Shown: piece by piece, positions 8,307 to 18,365 of the stretch
Position numbering within the stretch: position 1 is the first letter of the stretch
Layout of the letters: each line of letters starts with the position of its first letter
Assembly: GCA_020199905.1 (NCBI GenBank)
Contig: JAIVJS010000076.1
Span: 18,789 to 82,788 of the forward strand
Origin: Acidobacteriota bacterium
GTDB lineage: Bacteria > Acidobacteriota > Thermoanaerobaculia > UBA5066 > Gp7-AA6
Length of the DNA stretch: 64,000 nucleotides
Direction: 5' to 3'
Translations under genes and position numbers: made by a program
Notes under the pieces: generated by a model
The model's input: the letters and a program-made list of their open reading frames with translations, nothing else
Databases searched by the model: none
Told to the model about the DNA's origin: nothing

Positions 8307-8761
8307 ACTTCCGGGAGATTACGAGCGACGCGGACATCCAGGCCGCCGTCCCCCTGATGTCGTCTCTGCGCGACCGCATCCGCGAGGAGACGTTTCTCTC
8401 GGAGGTCCGCCGCCAGCAGATCGAGGGCTATCGCCTCTACGGGGCGTTCGAGGGCGACCGGCTCGTTTCGCTCGCCGGAGTGCGCCGGACGCACACGCTC
8501 GCGCGCGGCGAGCACCTGTTCGTGGACGATCTGGTCACGAGCGCCGAAGACCGCGGGAAGGGATACGGTCAGGCGCTCCTCGCCTGGCTCGCCGAGGAAA
8601 GCGCCCGGCAGGGAGTCGCCCGCATTCACCTGGACAGCCGCAGCACGGCGCGTGGCTTCTACGAAAAGATCGGCTTCGCGTTCGCGACGTCTCTCCCCTG
8701 CTCGATCGACGCGGACAATCCGGCGCTGCGCCGCCGCAACGAAAAAACCTCCGCGGGATGA
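8303..8761 (+). CDS. GNAT family N-acetyltransferase
   Basis: A 152-residue acetyl-CoA-dependent acetyltransferase of the Gcn5-related fold; the acceptor is unknown. The acetyl-CoA-binding motif A is plain: VDDLVTSAEDRGKGYGQALL, with the R-G-K-G-Y-G loop near residue 90. The later ARGFYEKIGF is the common motif B. No Shine-Dalgarno precedes its own ATG. Instead the start overlaps the stop of a 13-codon ORF with a good site, so translation is probably coupled. Its stop overlaps the next start by four bases (ATGA), so the pair is co-translated. Confidence 0.85.
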   Translation: MNFREITSDADIQAAVPLMSSLRDRIREETFLSEVRRQQIEGYRLYGAFEGDRLVSLAGVRRTHTLARGEHLFVDDLVTSAEDRGKGYGQALLAWLAEESARQGVARIHLDSRSTARGFYEKIGFAFATSLPCSIDADNPALRRRNEKTSAG

Positions 8762-11088
8762 CCGGGCCGGGCCGGCTCAAGGGAGCGCGAACGGCGCTCG
8801 TCATCCTGACGCTCCTGAATCTCTTCAATTACCTCGACCGCTACGTCCTCGCGTCTCTCTTCGAGAGCCTCAAGGCGTCGGAGCTCCATCTCTCGGACAA
8901 ACAGCTCGGCTCGCTTTTCACCGCGTTCCTGGTCGTCTACATGCTGACGTCCCCTCTGTTCGGTCGGCTCGGCGACCGCGCGTCGAGGCCGAGGCTGCTG
9001 GCCGCCGGCGTCGCGATCTGGAGCCTGGCCACGGCGCTCGGAGGGCTGGCGCGCTCTTTTTCGGGCCTCTTCGCGGCGCGGGCGTCTGTCGGGATCGGGG
9101 AGGCGGCGTATGGAACGATCGCGCCGGCGCTGCTCGCGGATTCGTTTCCGAAGGAGCGCCGGGGATTCGTGTTCGCGGTCTTCTTCGCGGCGATCCCGAT
9201 CGGCTCGGCGCTCGGGTACGTGCTCGGCGGCTACATGGACCAGCACTTCGGCTGGCGGACGGCGTTCTTCGTGGCGGGCGGGCCGGGGCTGCTCCTCGCC
9301 CTCCTCTGCCTTCTCCTTCGCGACCCGCCGCGGGGATCGCAGGATGAGCCTTCGAAGGCCGCCCCGCTCGCGCAGGGCGCCCGCGCCGCCTATGCGCGTC
9401 TCTTCGCCAACCCCGCCTATCGCCTGACCGTCGCCGGCTACGCCGCTTACACCTTCGCGCTCGGCGGCGTCGCGGCGTGGACTCCGGCGTTTCTGGAGCG
9501 GGTGCGTGGGATGCCGAAGAGCGCGGCGACGATCCAGTTCGGCGCGATCGTCGTCGTGACGGGTTTTCTCGGGACGTTCGCCGGCGGATGGCTCGGAGAC
9601 CGCCTGCTGCGCCGCGACCGCCAGGCCTACCTGAAGCTCTCGGGCTGGACCGCGATCGCCGCGGCGCCCGCGGCGGCCATCGCATTCTTCGCTCCGGGCC
9701 GCGCGCTGCCGATGGCCGGAATCGTCGGCGCGGAGGCCTCAGACGCAAGTCACAGCAGGCGGGTGAGGTCCCTTCTTCGCGCGCTCTTCGCCCAGGCGCT
9801 GCGCATCTTCTTCCGCCGTATCGAGGTCGAAGGCGCCGAGCGCGTCCCGGAGACCGGTCCCGCGATCTTCGTGGTCAACCACCCCAACGCGCTTGTCGAC
9901 CCGGTCCTGCTCCTGTGCTTTTCGCCGCGGCCGATTTCGTTTCTCGCCAAGGCGCCCCTCTTCCGGATGCCGGTCGTCGGCCTTCTCGTCCGGACCTTCG
10001 ACTCCATACCCGTGTACCGCGCCCAGGACGGAGTCGATCAGCTCGTTCACAACCGGGAGACGTTCGAGAGCGCGGGCCGGGTGCTCGCGCGGGGCGGGAC
10101 GCTGGCGCTTTTTCCGGAGGGGATCTCGCACGACGAGCCGAAGCTCGCCCCTTTGAAGTCGGGCGCCGCGCGCATCGCGCTCGGGACGGCCACCTCCACG
10201 GGCGCGACCCTGTCCGTCGTTCCGGCGGGCCTCTACTACACCTGGAAGAACCGGTTTCGAAGCTCCGCCCTCCTCGTGTTCGGCGAGCCGCTTTCTGTTC
10301 CGCCCGGGGAGTCCCGCCCGGGCGGGGAGCCGGACCGCGAGGCGGTCGACGCGCTGACGGATCGCATCGCCGCCGCGCTGTCCGCCCTGACCCTGCAGGC
10401 CGACACGCGCGGGGCGATGGACCTCGTGCGGCGGGCGGAACGGATCTTCGGCGCCGGAGCGGACCGGCCGAGGCTCGCGGAAGAGCTGTCGCGGCGTCAG
10501 CGCTTCATCACCGGATACCAGCGGCTCGCCGAGGCCGATCCCGCGAGACTCTCCGCCCTCGAAGGCCGCATCCGGCGCTTCGAGGTCGAACGGCGCGAGG
10601 CGGGCCTCTCGCTCGAGCACCTGAGCGCCGAAGCTCTCTCACCGCGCGGGCTCGCGAGGCTCGTCGCCGAGAACCTCGCAACACTCGTCCTTCTGCCCTT
10701 TGCCGCGGCGGGAGCTCTCCTCCACTATCCCGCGTATCGGCTGTCCGGATTCCTGGCTCGCCGCCTGGTCCGCGACGGGGAGGACGTCCTGGCGACGGTG
10801 AAGGTCGCCTCCTCGATGCTGCTGTTCCCTCTCACGTGGGCCGCCGCGTCTTACGCCGCCTGGCGCCTCTGGGGTCCCGCCTTCGGCCTCGCGGCGATCG
10901 TGCTGGCCCCCTTCTGCGGCTGGGCCGCACTTCGCGCCGCGGAGTCCATCGACACCCTCCTCGGAAGAGCGTGGGCGCTCGCGTTCCTCTTCTTTCGCGG
11001 CACGGCGCTCCGCCGCCTTCTCGCCCAGCGCGCGGCCATTCAGCGCGAGATCGGAAAGGTTGAAAAAGAGTTAAGGGTTGAGGGTTGA
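8758..11088 (+). CDS. Spinster-like MFS segment joined to PlsC-type acyltransferase
   Basis: One open frame of 776 residues joins two unrelated parts. Residues 1-325 are a Spinster-like MFS transporter with about nine membrane segments (for example FNYLDRYVLASL, then GRLGDR); segments 10-12 are missing. From about residue 335 an acyltransferase begins, with NHPNALVDP (374-382) and FPEGISHDE (452-460), the LPLAT motifs, then a long tail with two further hydrophobic regions. An in-frame GTG at 9763 could start the acyltransferase separately. Nine segments would place the enzyme outside if the N-terminus is inside. This suggests a deletion between two genes (real or assembly) rather than a designed fusion. 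The last residues are encoded by heptad repeat. Confidence 0.75.
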   Translation: MTGPGRLKGARTALVILTLLNLFNYLDRYVLASLFESLKASELHLSDKQLGSLFTAFLVVYMLTSPLFGRLGDRASRPRLLAAGVAIWSLATALGGLARSFSGLFAARASVGIGEAAYGTIAPALLADSFPKERRGFVFAVFFAAIPIGSALGYVLGGYMDQHFGWRTAFFVAGGPGLLLALLCLLLRDPPRGSQDEPSKAAPLAQGARAAYARLFANPAYRLTVAGYAAYTFALGGVAAWTPAFLERVRGMPKSAATIQFGAIVVVTGFLGTFAGGWLGDRLLRRDRQAYLKLSGWTAIAAAPAAAIAFFAPGRALPMAGIVGAEASDASHSRRVRSLLRALFAQALRIFFRRIEVEGAERVPETGPAIFVVNHPNALVDPVLLLCFSPRPISFLAKAPLFRMPVVGLLVRTFDSIPVYRAQDGVDQLVHNRETFESAGRVLARGGTLALFPEGISHDEPKLAPLKSGAARIALGTATSTGATLSVVPAGLYYTWKNRFRSSALLVFGEPLSVPPGESRPGGEPDREAVDALTDRIAAALSALTLQADTRGAMDLVRRAERIFGAGADRPRLAEELSRRQRFITGYQRLAEADPARLSALEGRIRRFEVERREAGLSLEHLSAEALSPRGLARLVAENLATLVLLPFAAAGALLHYPAYRLSGFLARRLVRDGEDVLATVKVASSMLLFPLTWAAASYAAWRLWGPAFGLAAIVLAPFCGWAALRAAESIDTLLGRAWALAFLFFRGTALRRLLAQRAAIQREIGKVEKELRVEG

Positions 11089-11136
11089 GAGTCCGAAGCC
11101 GCGTCTTACTCTCTCAACTCTGAACTCTCAACTCCC
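11068..11136. repeat. Facing pair of period-7 repeats
   Basis: Units agttaag, ggttgag, ggttgag, then actctct, caactct, gaactct, caactcc in the opposite sense, about 15 bases apart. The first arm encodes the last residues of the fusion protein and the second reaches the stop of typA. It lies between two convergent genes. Confidence 0.8.
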
Positions 11137-12999
11137 GATCACGGCCTTATTGTGCGCCGTCTTCCTTTTGCTGTGGTCGAGGATCCGCTTGCGGACGCGG
11201 ATCGCGGCGGGGGTCACCTCGACGAGCTCGTCGTCGTTGATCCACTCGATCGCCTGTTCGATGTTCAGCTCCTTCGGCTGCGTGAGCTTGATCGCCATGT
11301 CGGAGGTCGACGCACGCATGTTCGTCAGGTGCTTCTTCTCGCACGGCTGGATGACCATGTCGCCTTCCTTGACCTGCTCGCCGACGATCTGGCCCGGGTA
11401 GACCTTGTCCATGGGCTTGACGAAGAACGTCCCCCGATCTCCCAGCCGGTCGAGGGCGTAGGCGGTCACGTCGCCGCCTTCCTTGGCGATCATCGCGCCT
11501 TTCGACCGGTTCGGCAGCGGCCCTTTGTGCGGGCCGTACTGGTCGAAGAGGTGGTTCAACAATCCGGTGCCTTTGGTCAGGGTCAGAAACTCGAGCCGGA
11601 ATCCCAGCAGGCCGCGCGAGGGAATCGTGAACTCGACGCGCGTCCGATCGCCGTGGCGGCCGACGTGCTTCAGTTCGCCGCGGCGCTCCCCGACGGCCGC
11701 GATCACGGCCCCGGTGAACTCGTCGGCGCAGTCGATCACGAGCTCTTCGTAGGGCTCCTGGAGCTGCCCGTTCTCGTCGCGCCGGAAGATGACCTGGGGG
11801 CGTCCCAGCGAGAATTCGTAGCTTTCGCGGCGCATCGTTTCGGCGAGGATGGCGAGCGACAGCTCTCCCCGACCCAGCACGAGGTACGCCTCGGGGGATC
11901 CCGTGGGCTCCATCCGGAGACCGACGTTGCGCTCGAGCTCCTTCTCCAGCCGCTCGAGGAGATTCCGGCTCGTCACGTACTTGCCGGAGAGCCCTGACAT
12001 CGGCGAATCGTTGATCCGGAATTCCATCGAGAGCGTCGGCTCGTCGACCCGGATGCCCGGCAGGGGATCGGGATCGGAGAGGTCGAGGATCGTGTGGCCG
12101 ATCTCGATGTCGGGAAATCCCGAGATCATGCAGATGTCTCCGGCGGACGCGTCCGTGACCTCGACGCGCGTGATTCCCTCGAAGAGATAGATCTTCCCCG
12201 CCTTGCCTTTTTCGACGATGGTGCCGTCCGGCCGCACCGCCGCGAGATCGATCGCGTGGGAGAGGCTCCCCGAGTGAATCCGCCCGATGGCGAGCCGCCC
12301 CAGGTAGTCGGAGTAGTCGGTGTTCGCGACAATCATCTTGAAAGGCGAGTCGCCGATGATCGGAGCGGGAATGTGGTCCAGGATGCTGTCGAGCAGCGGC
12401 TTCAGGTCTCCCGACGTCGCAGCGGGGTCTCTGGACGCGAATCCGATCCGTCCCGAGCCGTAGAGGACTTCGAAATCGAGATGGTGGTCTTCCGTCGCCA
12501 GAGAAAGGAAGAGGTCCTTGATCTCCGCCTCGACTTCCATCGTCCGCGCGTCGGCGCGGTCGATCTTGTTGATCAGGACGATGGGCCGCTTGTTGCCTTC
12601 GAGCGCCTTCTTCAGGACGAACCGGGTCTGGGGAAGCGGGCCCTCCGAGGCGTCGACGAGAAGCAGAACGCCCTCGACCATCGTCAGGATCCGCTCGACC
12701 TCCGACCCGAAGTCTCTATGTCCCGGCGTGTCGACGATGTTGATGATCGTGTCGCGGTACTTGACGGCCGTGTTCTTCGCGAGAATGGTGATGCCACGCT
12801 CTTTCTCGAGCTCCCCCGAGTCCATGACGAGCTCCGCCACGTGCTGGCCCGCGCGGAAGGTGCCGCACTGGTTCAGAAGCGCGTCCACGAGCGTGGTTTT
12901 TCCGTGGTCGACGTGCGCCACGATGGCCAGCGCGCGCCGATCACCCCGCCGCTCGAGCGCGGAGGTATCTTTGGGATCCAGAGTCATCGTGTCTTCCAT
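11128..12999 (-). CDS. typA: Ribosome-associated GTPase TypA/BipA
   Basis: Translational GTPase of the EF-G family that acts on the ribosome during stress and 50S assembly. The 623-residue protein shows the G motifs in order: AHVDHGKTT (P-loop), ERGIT (switch I), DTPGHRDF (G3) and NKID (G4). The C-terminal part carries the BipA-specific [11 protein letters not shown] and TNMRAST segments. Length is normal. I place the start at the ATG at 12999; an ATG at 12987 with GGAAG upstream is also possible. It is divergent from recQ with only about 40 bases between starts, so the two promoters must overlap. Confidence 0.95.
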   Translation of the reverse strand: MEDTMTLDPKDTSALERRGDRRALAIVAHVDHGKTTLVDALLNQCGTFRAGQHVAELVMDSGELEKERGITILAKNTAVKYRDTIINIVDTPGHRDFGSEVERILTMVEGVLLLVDASEGPLPQTRFVLKKALEGNKRPIVLINKIDRADARTMEVEAEIKDLFLSLATEDHHLDFEVLYGSGRIGFASRDPAATSGDLKPLLDSILDHIPAPIIGDSPFKMIVANTDYSDYLGRLAIGRIHSGSLSHAIDLAAVRPDGTIVEKGKAGKIYLFEGITRVEVTDASAGDICMISGFPDIEIGHTILDLSDPDPLPGIRVDEPTLSMEFRINDSPMSGLSGKYVTSRNLLERLEKELERNVGLRMEPTGSPEAYLVLGRGELSLAILAETMRRESYEFSLGRPQVIFRRDENGQLQEPYEELVIDCADEFTGAVIAAVGERRGELKHVGRHGDRTRVEFTIPSRGLLGFRLEFLTLTKGTGLLNHLFDQYGPHKGPLPNRSKGAMIAKEGGDVTAYALDRLGDRGTFFVKPMDKVYPGQIVGEQVKEGDMVIQPCEKKHLTNMRASTSDMAIKLTQPKELNIEQAIEWINDDELVEVTPAAIRVRKRILDHSKRKTAHNKAVIGS

Positions 13000-13040
13000 T
13001 CTTATTCTTTCTCTTTCGGGAAGTCGCGGCAAACGGGGAG

Positions 13041-14975
13041 ATGAACGATAACAGGATGCCCGGCGGTTCCATTTCCATGATGCCCTTCGCCGAGCCCGGT
13101 CCCGAGCTGTTCCGCCACTTCGGCCATCCCGGTTTCCGGACGGGCCAGGAGGACGTCGTGCGCGCGGTGCTCGCGGGCCGGGACGTCCTCGCGGTCATGC
13201 CGACCGGGTCGGGCAAATCGATCGGATACCAGCTCCCCGCGGTGCTCCTCGAGGGAACGACCCTCGTCGTCTCGCCGCTGATCTCGCTCATGAAGGACCA
13301 GGTGGACGAGCTCCTCCGCCGCGGGATCCGGGCGGCGGCGATCCACTCGGGGCGAAGCCACTTCGAGCGCGGCGAGGCGCTGCGCGCGGCGCGCGCGGGG
13401 TCGCTCGACCTCCTCTACGTCGCGCCGGAGCGCTTCGCGTCGGATTCGTTCCGCGATCTGCTCGCGGAAATTCCCGTCGCTCTCTTCGCGGTCGACGAAG
13501 CGCACTGCGTCTCGGAATGGGGCCACGATTTCCGCCCGGATTACCGGACGCTGCGCGCGGCCGCGGACCGGTGCCACCGCCCGGGCGGCGCGGCAGGACG
13601 ACCGCCGATCGCCGCGTTCACCGCCACCGCGACCCCGGAGGTCCGCACGGACATCGTCACGCTGCTCGGGCTCACAGATCCGGCGGTCTTCGTGGCGGGG
13701 TTCGACCGGCCGAACCTCTATCTCGACGTCCGCCGCGTCTCGGGCGAGATCGAGAAGTGCCGCCTTCTTCCCGGCCTCGTCGGAAACCGGCGAGCGCTCG
13801 TTTACACGGCGACGCGCAAGAGCGCCGAGCGCGCGGCCGCCGCGCTCCAGTCGGCGGGCCTGCCGGCCGAGGCGTACCACGCCGGGCTCGACGAGGCCGA
13901 GCGCACGCGCGTGCAGGACGCCTTCGCCCGCGGCACTCTTCCGGCCGTCTGCGCCACGAATGCCTTCGGGATGGGAATCGACCGTCCGGACGTCGACGCG
14001 GTCGTCCACTTCGAGATCCCGGGCTCGCTCGAGGCGTACTACCAGGAGATCGGGCGCGGGGGCCGCGACGGCCGCCGGGCGGACACGACGCTCCTCTGGA
14101 ACTACGTGGACGTCCGAACGCGCGAGTTCTTCATCGACCGTGACGATACGGAGCTCGATCCGAGGACGCGGAACGCATCGCCGGACCCGGAACAGCGCGA
14201 GCGCAAGCGCGAGCTCGACCGGGCCAAGCTGCGCCGGATGATCGCCTACGCGGACGCGACCGGCTGCCTCCGGGCGACGCTGCTCCGTTACTTCGGCGAG
14301 CGAGAGGCTCCCTCGCGCTGCGGCTTCTGCGGAAATTGCGCGCGCCGGGCGCCGCTCGGCGACGCCGATCTGCTGATCCTCCGCAAGGTGCTGTCGGGAA
14401 TCGCTCGCGCCGGCGAGCGCTGGGGCAAGCGGAAGATCGCGGCGATGCTCATCGGCCGTCTGGAAGATCTGCCGGACTCGCTCGCGGGGCTCTCGACGAC
14501 CGGGATCCTCTCGGACCTGTCGGCGAAGGCCGTCGAATCGTGGGTCGAGGCCGCGTCGGGAGCGGAGCTCCTCCGCGCCTCGGACGACGTCTACCGGACG
14601 CTGTCCCTCACCCGGCTCGGCCGCGACGTCATGGCCGGCCGGGCTTCCGCGGTCGAGCTCACCCTCCCGCCGCCGCCGGAGAGCAGGCCGCCTCGCCGGA
14701 AGAAGACGGCCGCGATGACGGCTGCCCTCATGACCGCGGACGCCCCGGAGGAAGCCGTCGTCGACCGGTTGCGCGCGTGGCGCCGCGAGGAGGCTTCCCG
14801 TCGCGGCGTTCCTGCCTACGTCGTCTTCCACGACAAGACGCTCCTCGCCATCGCGACCGCGCGGCCCCGGACGCTCTCCGCTCTCGGCCAGATCTCAGGG
14901 ATCGGGCCCGCGAAGCTGCAGGCCTACGGCGCCGCATTGCTGGAAGCCCTGGAGACGGAAGGCGGGAGGCGGTAG
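13041..14975 (+). CDS. recQ: ATP-dependent DNA helicase RecQ
   Basis: 3'-to-5' DNA helicase for recombination and repair. The 644-residue protein contains Walker [13 protein letters not shown], the DEAH box in [18 protein letters not shown], the arginine-finger region GRGGRDG, and a zinc-binding cluster of the RQC region (CGFCGNC). It has a winged-helix region and a C-terminal HRDC domain (ending [18 protein letters not shown]). Domain order and length match the standard bacterial enzyme. The start ATG follows GGGGAG directly. The gene is divergent from typA and its end runs into a heptad spacer. Confidence 0.94.
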   Translation: MNDNRMPGGSISMMPFAEPGPELFRHFGHPGFRTGQEDVVRAVLAGRDVLAVMPTGSGKSIGYQLPAVLLEGTTLVVSPLISLMKDQVDELLRRGIRAAAIHSGRSHFERGEALRAARAGSLDLLYVAPERFASDSFRDLLAEIPVALFAVDEAHCVSEWGHDFRPDYRTLRAAADRCHRPGGAAGRPPIAAFTATATPEVRTDIVTLLGLTDPAVFVAGFDRPNLYLDVRRVSGEIEKCRLLPGLVGNRRALVYTATRKSAERAAAALQSAGLPAEAYHAGLDEAERTRVQDAFARGTLPAVCATNAFGMGIDRPDVDAVVHFEIPGSLEAYYQEIGRGGRDGRRADTTLLWNYVDVRTREFFIDRDDTELDPRTRNASPDPEQRERKRELDRAKLRRMIAYADATGCLRATLLRYFGEREAPSRCGFCGNCARRAPLGDADLLILRKVLSGIARAGERWGKRKIAAMLIGRLEDLPDSLAGLSTTGILSDLSAKAVESWVEAASGAELLRASDDVYRTLSLTRLGRDVMAGRASAVELTLPPPPESRPPRRKKTAAMTAALMTADAPEEAVVDRLRAWRREEASRRGVPAYVVFHDKTLLAIATARPRTLSALGQISGIGPAKLQAYGAALLEALETEGGRR

Positions 14976-15096
14976 GCGGGAGGCGGAACGCAATCCGGGC
15001 GAAGGCGCGCGCCATACGAGTCAGGCCGTTGGCTCGAACGCGACGACCAGGTCCCAACTCTCACCACTCAACTCTCAACTCATTCACTCTTAACTT
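14957..15096. repeat. Period-7 spacer repeats (ggcggga, then aactctc units)
   Basis: The 143-base spacer between recQ and the S9 peptidase opens with ggcggga, ggcggta, ggcggga, ggcgga. It ends (15053-15096) with aactctc / cactcaa-type units. Only about 60 bases between the two arrays are not repetitive. Confidence 0.75.
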
Positions 15097-15106
15097 CCTC
15101 CCGGCT

Positions 15107-15112
15107 TAGACT
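15107..15112 (+). promoter_or_regulatory. -10 box before S9 peptidase gene
   Basis: TAGACT ends six bases before the ATG at 15119 and no ribosome-binding site is present. It is a leaderless candidate of the same design as at 7808 and 45837. Confidence 0.5.
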
Positions 15113-15118
15113 TCCCCC

Positions 15119-17203
15119 ATGCGCACTTCTTTTCGCCGCTTCTCCGGCTCTGCCCTGTTTTCGGCGCTGTCCTTCGCGGCTTCGGCCGCGCCTTTCACGC
15201 TCGAGCAGGTGCTGAGCGCGCCGTTTCCCTCCGAGCTCGTCGCGGCCCCCGCGGGGGGCGCCGTCGCGTGGGTCTTCGACGCGCGCGGCGCGCGAAACAT
15301 CTGGGCGGCGCAACCTCCCGAGTATCGCGGCCGCAGCGTCACCGCCTACCGCGAAGACGACGGTCAGGAGATCTCCGATCTCGCCTTCACGTCCGACGGC
15401 AAGGCGATCGTGTACGTGCGCGGCGGCGACGCGAACCGCAACGGCGACATCCCCAACCCCGCGCTGTCGCCGGACGGCGCCGAACAGGCGGTTTACGCAA
15501 TCGAGGTTTCCGGCGGCGCGCCCCGGAAGCTCGCCGACGGTCACTCTCCCGCCGTCTCGCCCCGGGACGGCCGTGTCGCCTTCGTGTCCAAAGGGCAGGT
15601 CTTCTCCATCCCTCTGGCCGGAGCGGATAAGCCGGCGCCGCTCTTCAAGACGCGCGGAGATGCCGCGGACCTGCGCTGGTCGCCGGACGGCGCCCGTCTC
15701 GCCTTCGTCAGCCGGCGCGGCGATCACTCCTTCGTGGGCGTCTTCGACGCGGCCGCCCGCACGATCCGCTACCTCGACCCGAGCGTGGACCGCGACCAGA
15801 GCCCCATCTGGTCGCCGGATGGCTCACGCGTCGCGTTTCTCCGCGTGCCGTCCTCCCGCGCGCTCCAGTGGTTCCGCCCTCACCGCGAGGCGGCGCCCTG
15901 GTCGATCCGGGTCGCGGACGCCTCCACGGGAGCGGGCCGCGAGGCCTTTCACGCGGCGGAGGGGCGAGGCAGCGTCTTTCGCGCGGTGGTGGCCTCGGAG
16001 CAGATCCTCTGGGCGGCGCCCGACCGGCTGATCTTCCCATGGGAGCGCGACGGCTGGACCCACCTTTACGCGGTCCCGGCGTCCGGGGGCGGACCCATTC
16101 TTCTGACTCCCGGCGATTTCGAAGTCGAGTACGTCGCTCTCTCCCCCGACCGCCGCTCCGTTCTCTTCAACTCGAACCAGAACGACATCGACCGCCGCCA
16201 CCTGTGGAAGGTCGCCGCGTCAGGAGGTCCTCCCACGGCCCTGACGACGGGCCGGGAAGTCGAGTGGGCGCCGGTCGGGACCTCGGATGGCCGCGCCGTC
16301 GCGTTCCTGCGCTCGGACGCGCGCAAGCCGCCGCGCCCCGCGATCTGGCGCGAAGCCGCCGGCTCGAAAGACCTGGCCCCCGACGCGATCCCGCCGGATT
16401 TCCCCGAGTCGTCTCTCGTCGTGCCCGAGCCGGTGGTCTTTCCGGCGGCGGACGGGATGAAGATCCACGGGCAGCTCTTCCTCCCGCCGGGAGGATCGGG
16501 GACGCGCCGGCCCGCGGCAATCTTTTTTCACGGTGGATCGCGGCGGCAGATGCTCCTCGGGTGGCACTACAACTACTACTACCGCAACTCCTACGCCTTC
16601 AATCAATACCTCGCCAGCCGCGGCTTCGTCGTGCTCTCCGTCAATTACCGGAGCGGCATCGGGTACGGAATGGAGTTTCGCGAGGCGCTCGAATACGGCG
16701 CCACGGGCGGGAGCGAGTTCCGGGACGTGACCGGCGCGGGCCTCTATCTCCGCGCGCGTTCCGACGTCGAGCCCTCCGCGATCGGTCTCTGGGGCGGCTC
16801 CTACGGCGGGTACCTGACCGCGCTCGGGCTCGCCCGCGCCTCCGATCTCTTTGCCGCGGGCGTCGACCTCCACGGCGTCCACGACTGGAACCTGGTGATC
16901 CGCAACTTCGAGACGACCTACGATCCGGAGAAGAACGCCGCCGCGGCCCGGCTGGCCTTCGATTCGTCGCCCCTCGCCTTCGTCGGGACCTGGCGATCTC
17001 CCGTCCTGTTGATCCACGGCGACGACGACCGCAACGTCCCGTTCGGCGAGTCCGTGAACCTCGCGGAAGCGCTTCGCGGGCGCAAGGTCGAAGTGGAGCA
17101 GCTCGTTTTTCCCGACGAGGTGCACGACTTCCTCCGGCACGAGAACTGGCTCAAGGCCTACAAGGCCGCCGATGAGTTCCTGGAGAGAAGGTTGAAGAAG
17201 TAG
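15119..17203 (+). CDS. Exported S9 family peptidase (acylaminoacyl/dipeptidyl peptidase type)
   Basis: Secreted serine peptidase of the prolyl-oligopeptidase family, 694 residues. A Sec signal peptide (residues 1-24, ending near SAASAA) is followed by a beta-propeller built of WD40/TolB-like blades (repeated WSPDGARLAF and WSPDGSRVAF motifs). The C-terminal alpha/beta hydrolase domain has the nucleophile in GGSYGGY, the acid in HGDDDRNVPF and the His in DEVHDFL. All three are intact, so it should be active, probably in the periplasm on short peptides. The spacers either side are heptad-rich, so it is likely transcribed alone from the TAGACT box. Confidence 0.93.
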   Translation: MRTSFRRFSGSALFSALSFAASAAPFTLEQVLSAPFPSELVAAPAGGAVAWVFDARGARNIWAAQPPEYRGRSVTAYREDDGQEISDLAFTSDGKAIVYVRGGDANRNGDIPNPALSPDGAEQAVYAIEVSGGAPRKLADGHSPAVSPRDGRVAFVSKGQVFSIPLAGADKPAPLFKTRGDAADLRWSPDGARLAFVSRRGDHSFVGVFDAAARTIRYLDPSVDRDQSPIWSPDGSRVAFLRVPSSRALQWFRPHREAAPWSIRVADASTGAGREAFHAAEGRGSVFRAVVASEQILWAAPDRLIFPWERDGWTHLYAVPASGGGPILLTPGDFEVEYVALSPDRRSVLFNSNQNDIDRRHLWKVAASGGPPTALTTGREVEWAPVGTSDGRAVAFLRSDARKPPRPAIWREAAGSKDLAPDAIPPDFPESSLVVPEPVVFPAADGMKIHGQLFLPPGGSGTRRPAAIFFHGGSRRQMLLGWHYNYYYRNSYAFNQYLASRGFVVLSVNYRSGIGYGMEFREALEYGATGGSEFRDVTGAGLYLRARSDVEPSAIGLWGGSYGGYLTALGLARASDLFAAGVDLHGVHDWNLVIRNFETTYDPEKNAAAARLAFDSSPLAFVGTWRSPVLLIHGDDDRNVPFGESVNLAEALRGRKVEVEQLVFPDEVHDFLRHENWLKAYKAADEFLERRLKK

Positions 17204-17303
17204 CTGTCAGCTTTCAGCTCTCAGCGATCAGCCAGAAAGATCGTCACACTCTCGCGGGTCGAGGAGCGCAAACTGAAAACTGATGACCGCTGACTGAATA
17301 CTC
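17204..17303. repeat. Facing period-7 spacer repeats
   Basis: Units gctgtca, gctttca, gctctca, gcgatca follow the S9 stop directly. After a short unique piece come aaactga / aaactga-type units ending at the SUI1 gene. The two arrays share reverse-complementary words (tcagcg, cgctga). Confidence 0.75.
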
Positions 17304-17306
17304 CTC

Positions 17307-17654
17307 ATGAAAGATCGGATCGTCTTCTCGAGCGGGGTTGGCCGGCGTTGCCCCGAGTGCGGCTGGCCGGAGATCGACTGCCGCTGCTCTTCGACGCTCA
17401 CCCGCGGCCGCGAGGCCGTGCCGCCCGTCGTCACGGCAAAGCTCCGGGTCGAGAAGCGCGCGTCGGGGAAGAGCGTCACCGTCGTCGACGGTCTTCCCGA
17501 CAACGCCGAGCTGCTCTCGGGACTCGCGAAGGAATGGAAGAAGGCGTGCGGAACCGGCGGGACCGCGGGCCAGGGATGGGTGGAGCTGCAGGGCGATCAG
17601 CGCGAACGCCTTCGCGAGATGGTTCGGAAAAGAGGGTGGAAGGTGAAAGGATGA
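17307..17654 (+). CDS. SUI1/eIF1-like translation factor (YciH family)
   Basis: Small (115-residue) homologue of eukaryotic and archaeal initiation factor 1, known in bacteria as YciH. In eukaryotes the family governs start-codon choice on the small ribosomal subunit; the bacterial role is less settled. The N-terminus carries a zinc-ribbon-like CPECG...CRC. The SUI1 core spans roughly residues 40-115 and contains LAKEWKKACGTGGT and the C-terminal REMVRKRGWKVK. The gene lies seven bases before the phosphatase gene, so the two are probably co-transcribed. It may be of interest because many mRNAs here look leaderless. Confidence 0.88.
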   Translation: MKDRIVFSSGVGRRCPECGWPEIDCRCSSTLTRGREAVPPVVTAKLRVEKRASGKSVTVVDGLPDNAELLSGLAKEWKKACGTGGTAGQGWVELQGDQRERLREMVRKRGWKVKG

Positions 17655-17661
17655 CGCGGCC

Positions 17662-18345
17662 ATGACGACCCGCGTGTACCTGGTCCGCCACGGGGCCACC
17701 ACGCTCTCCGCCGAAGACAGGTTTGCGGGGGCGACGGACGCGCCGCTGTCGGACCTCGGGCGGGCGCAGGTCGAGAGTCTCGCCGCGCGGCTCGCGTCCG
17801 ACCCGATCGCCGCCTTCTACGCCAGCCCGATGGGACGCACGATGGAGACCGCCCGGATTCTGGCGTCGCCCCATGGACGGGAGCCGATCGCTCGCGAAGG
17901 GCTGCGGGAGATCAACCACGGCAGGTGGGAGGAGAAGACGCGGGCCGAAGTCGAGCGGCTCTACCCCGAGGAATACGCGCAATGGGAGACCGACCCGTTC
18001 TCCTTCGCGCCGCAAGGCGGCGAGAGCGGTCTCGGCGTGACGGCGCGCGCGCTTCCCGCCCTGCTCGAGATCGTGTCCGCCCACGCGAACGAGCACGTCG
18101 TCATCGCGTCGCACAAGGCGACGATCCGCCTCCTCGTCAGCTCGCTTCTCGGCTTCGACGCCCGGACCTACCGCGACCGGCTGGACCAGAGCCCCGCGTC
18201 CCTGAACATTCTGGACTTCCGCGATGCCACCCGCGCCCGGCTGACCCTCTTCAACGACACCTCGCACTACGCCGATGCCGGATCGGGAGTTCCCTCCGAG
18301 CCTTCCGCCCGGCTCTCGAAGTGGTGGGACGGGCCCAAATCCTGA
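17662..18345 (+). CDS. Histidine phosphatase family protein
   Basis: A 227-residue member of the phosphoglycerate mutase-like (branch 1) phosphatases. The phospho-accepting His is His10 in VRHGATT. The Arg/Glu pocket follows in SPMGRTMETA and EINHGRWEEK. The second catalytic His sits in VIASHKATIRLL. Family members include cobalamin-precursor phosphatase CobC and sugar-phosphate phosphatases; nothing nearby identifies the substrate. The length is normal for this group, with about 25 extra C-terminal residues. Co-transcription with the SUI1 gene is likely (seven-base gap). Confidence 0.87.
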   Translation: MTTRVYLVRHGATTLSAEDRFAGATDAPLSDLGRAQVESLAARLASDPIAAFYASPMGRTMETARILASPHGREPIAREGLREINHGRWEEKTRAEVERLYPEEYAQWETDPFSFAPQGGESGLGVTARALPALLEIVSAHANEHVVIASHKATIRLLVSSLLGFDARTYRDRLDQSPASLNILDFRDATRARLTLFNDTSHYADAGSGVPSEPSARLSKWWDGPKS

Positions 18346-18365
18346 CCGTCCCTCGAAAGGATTCG

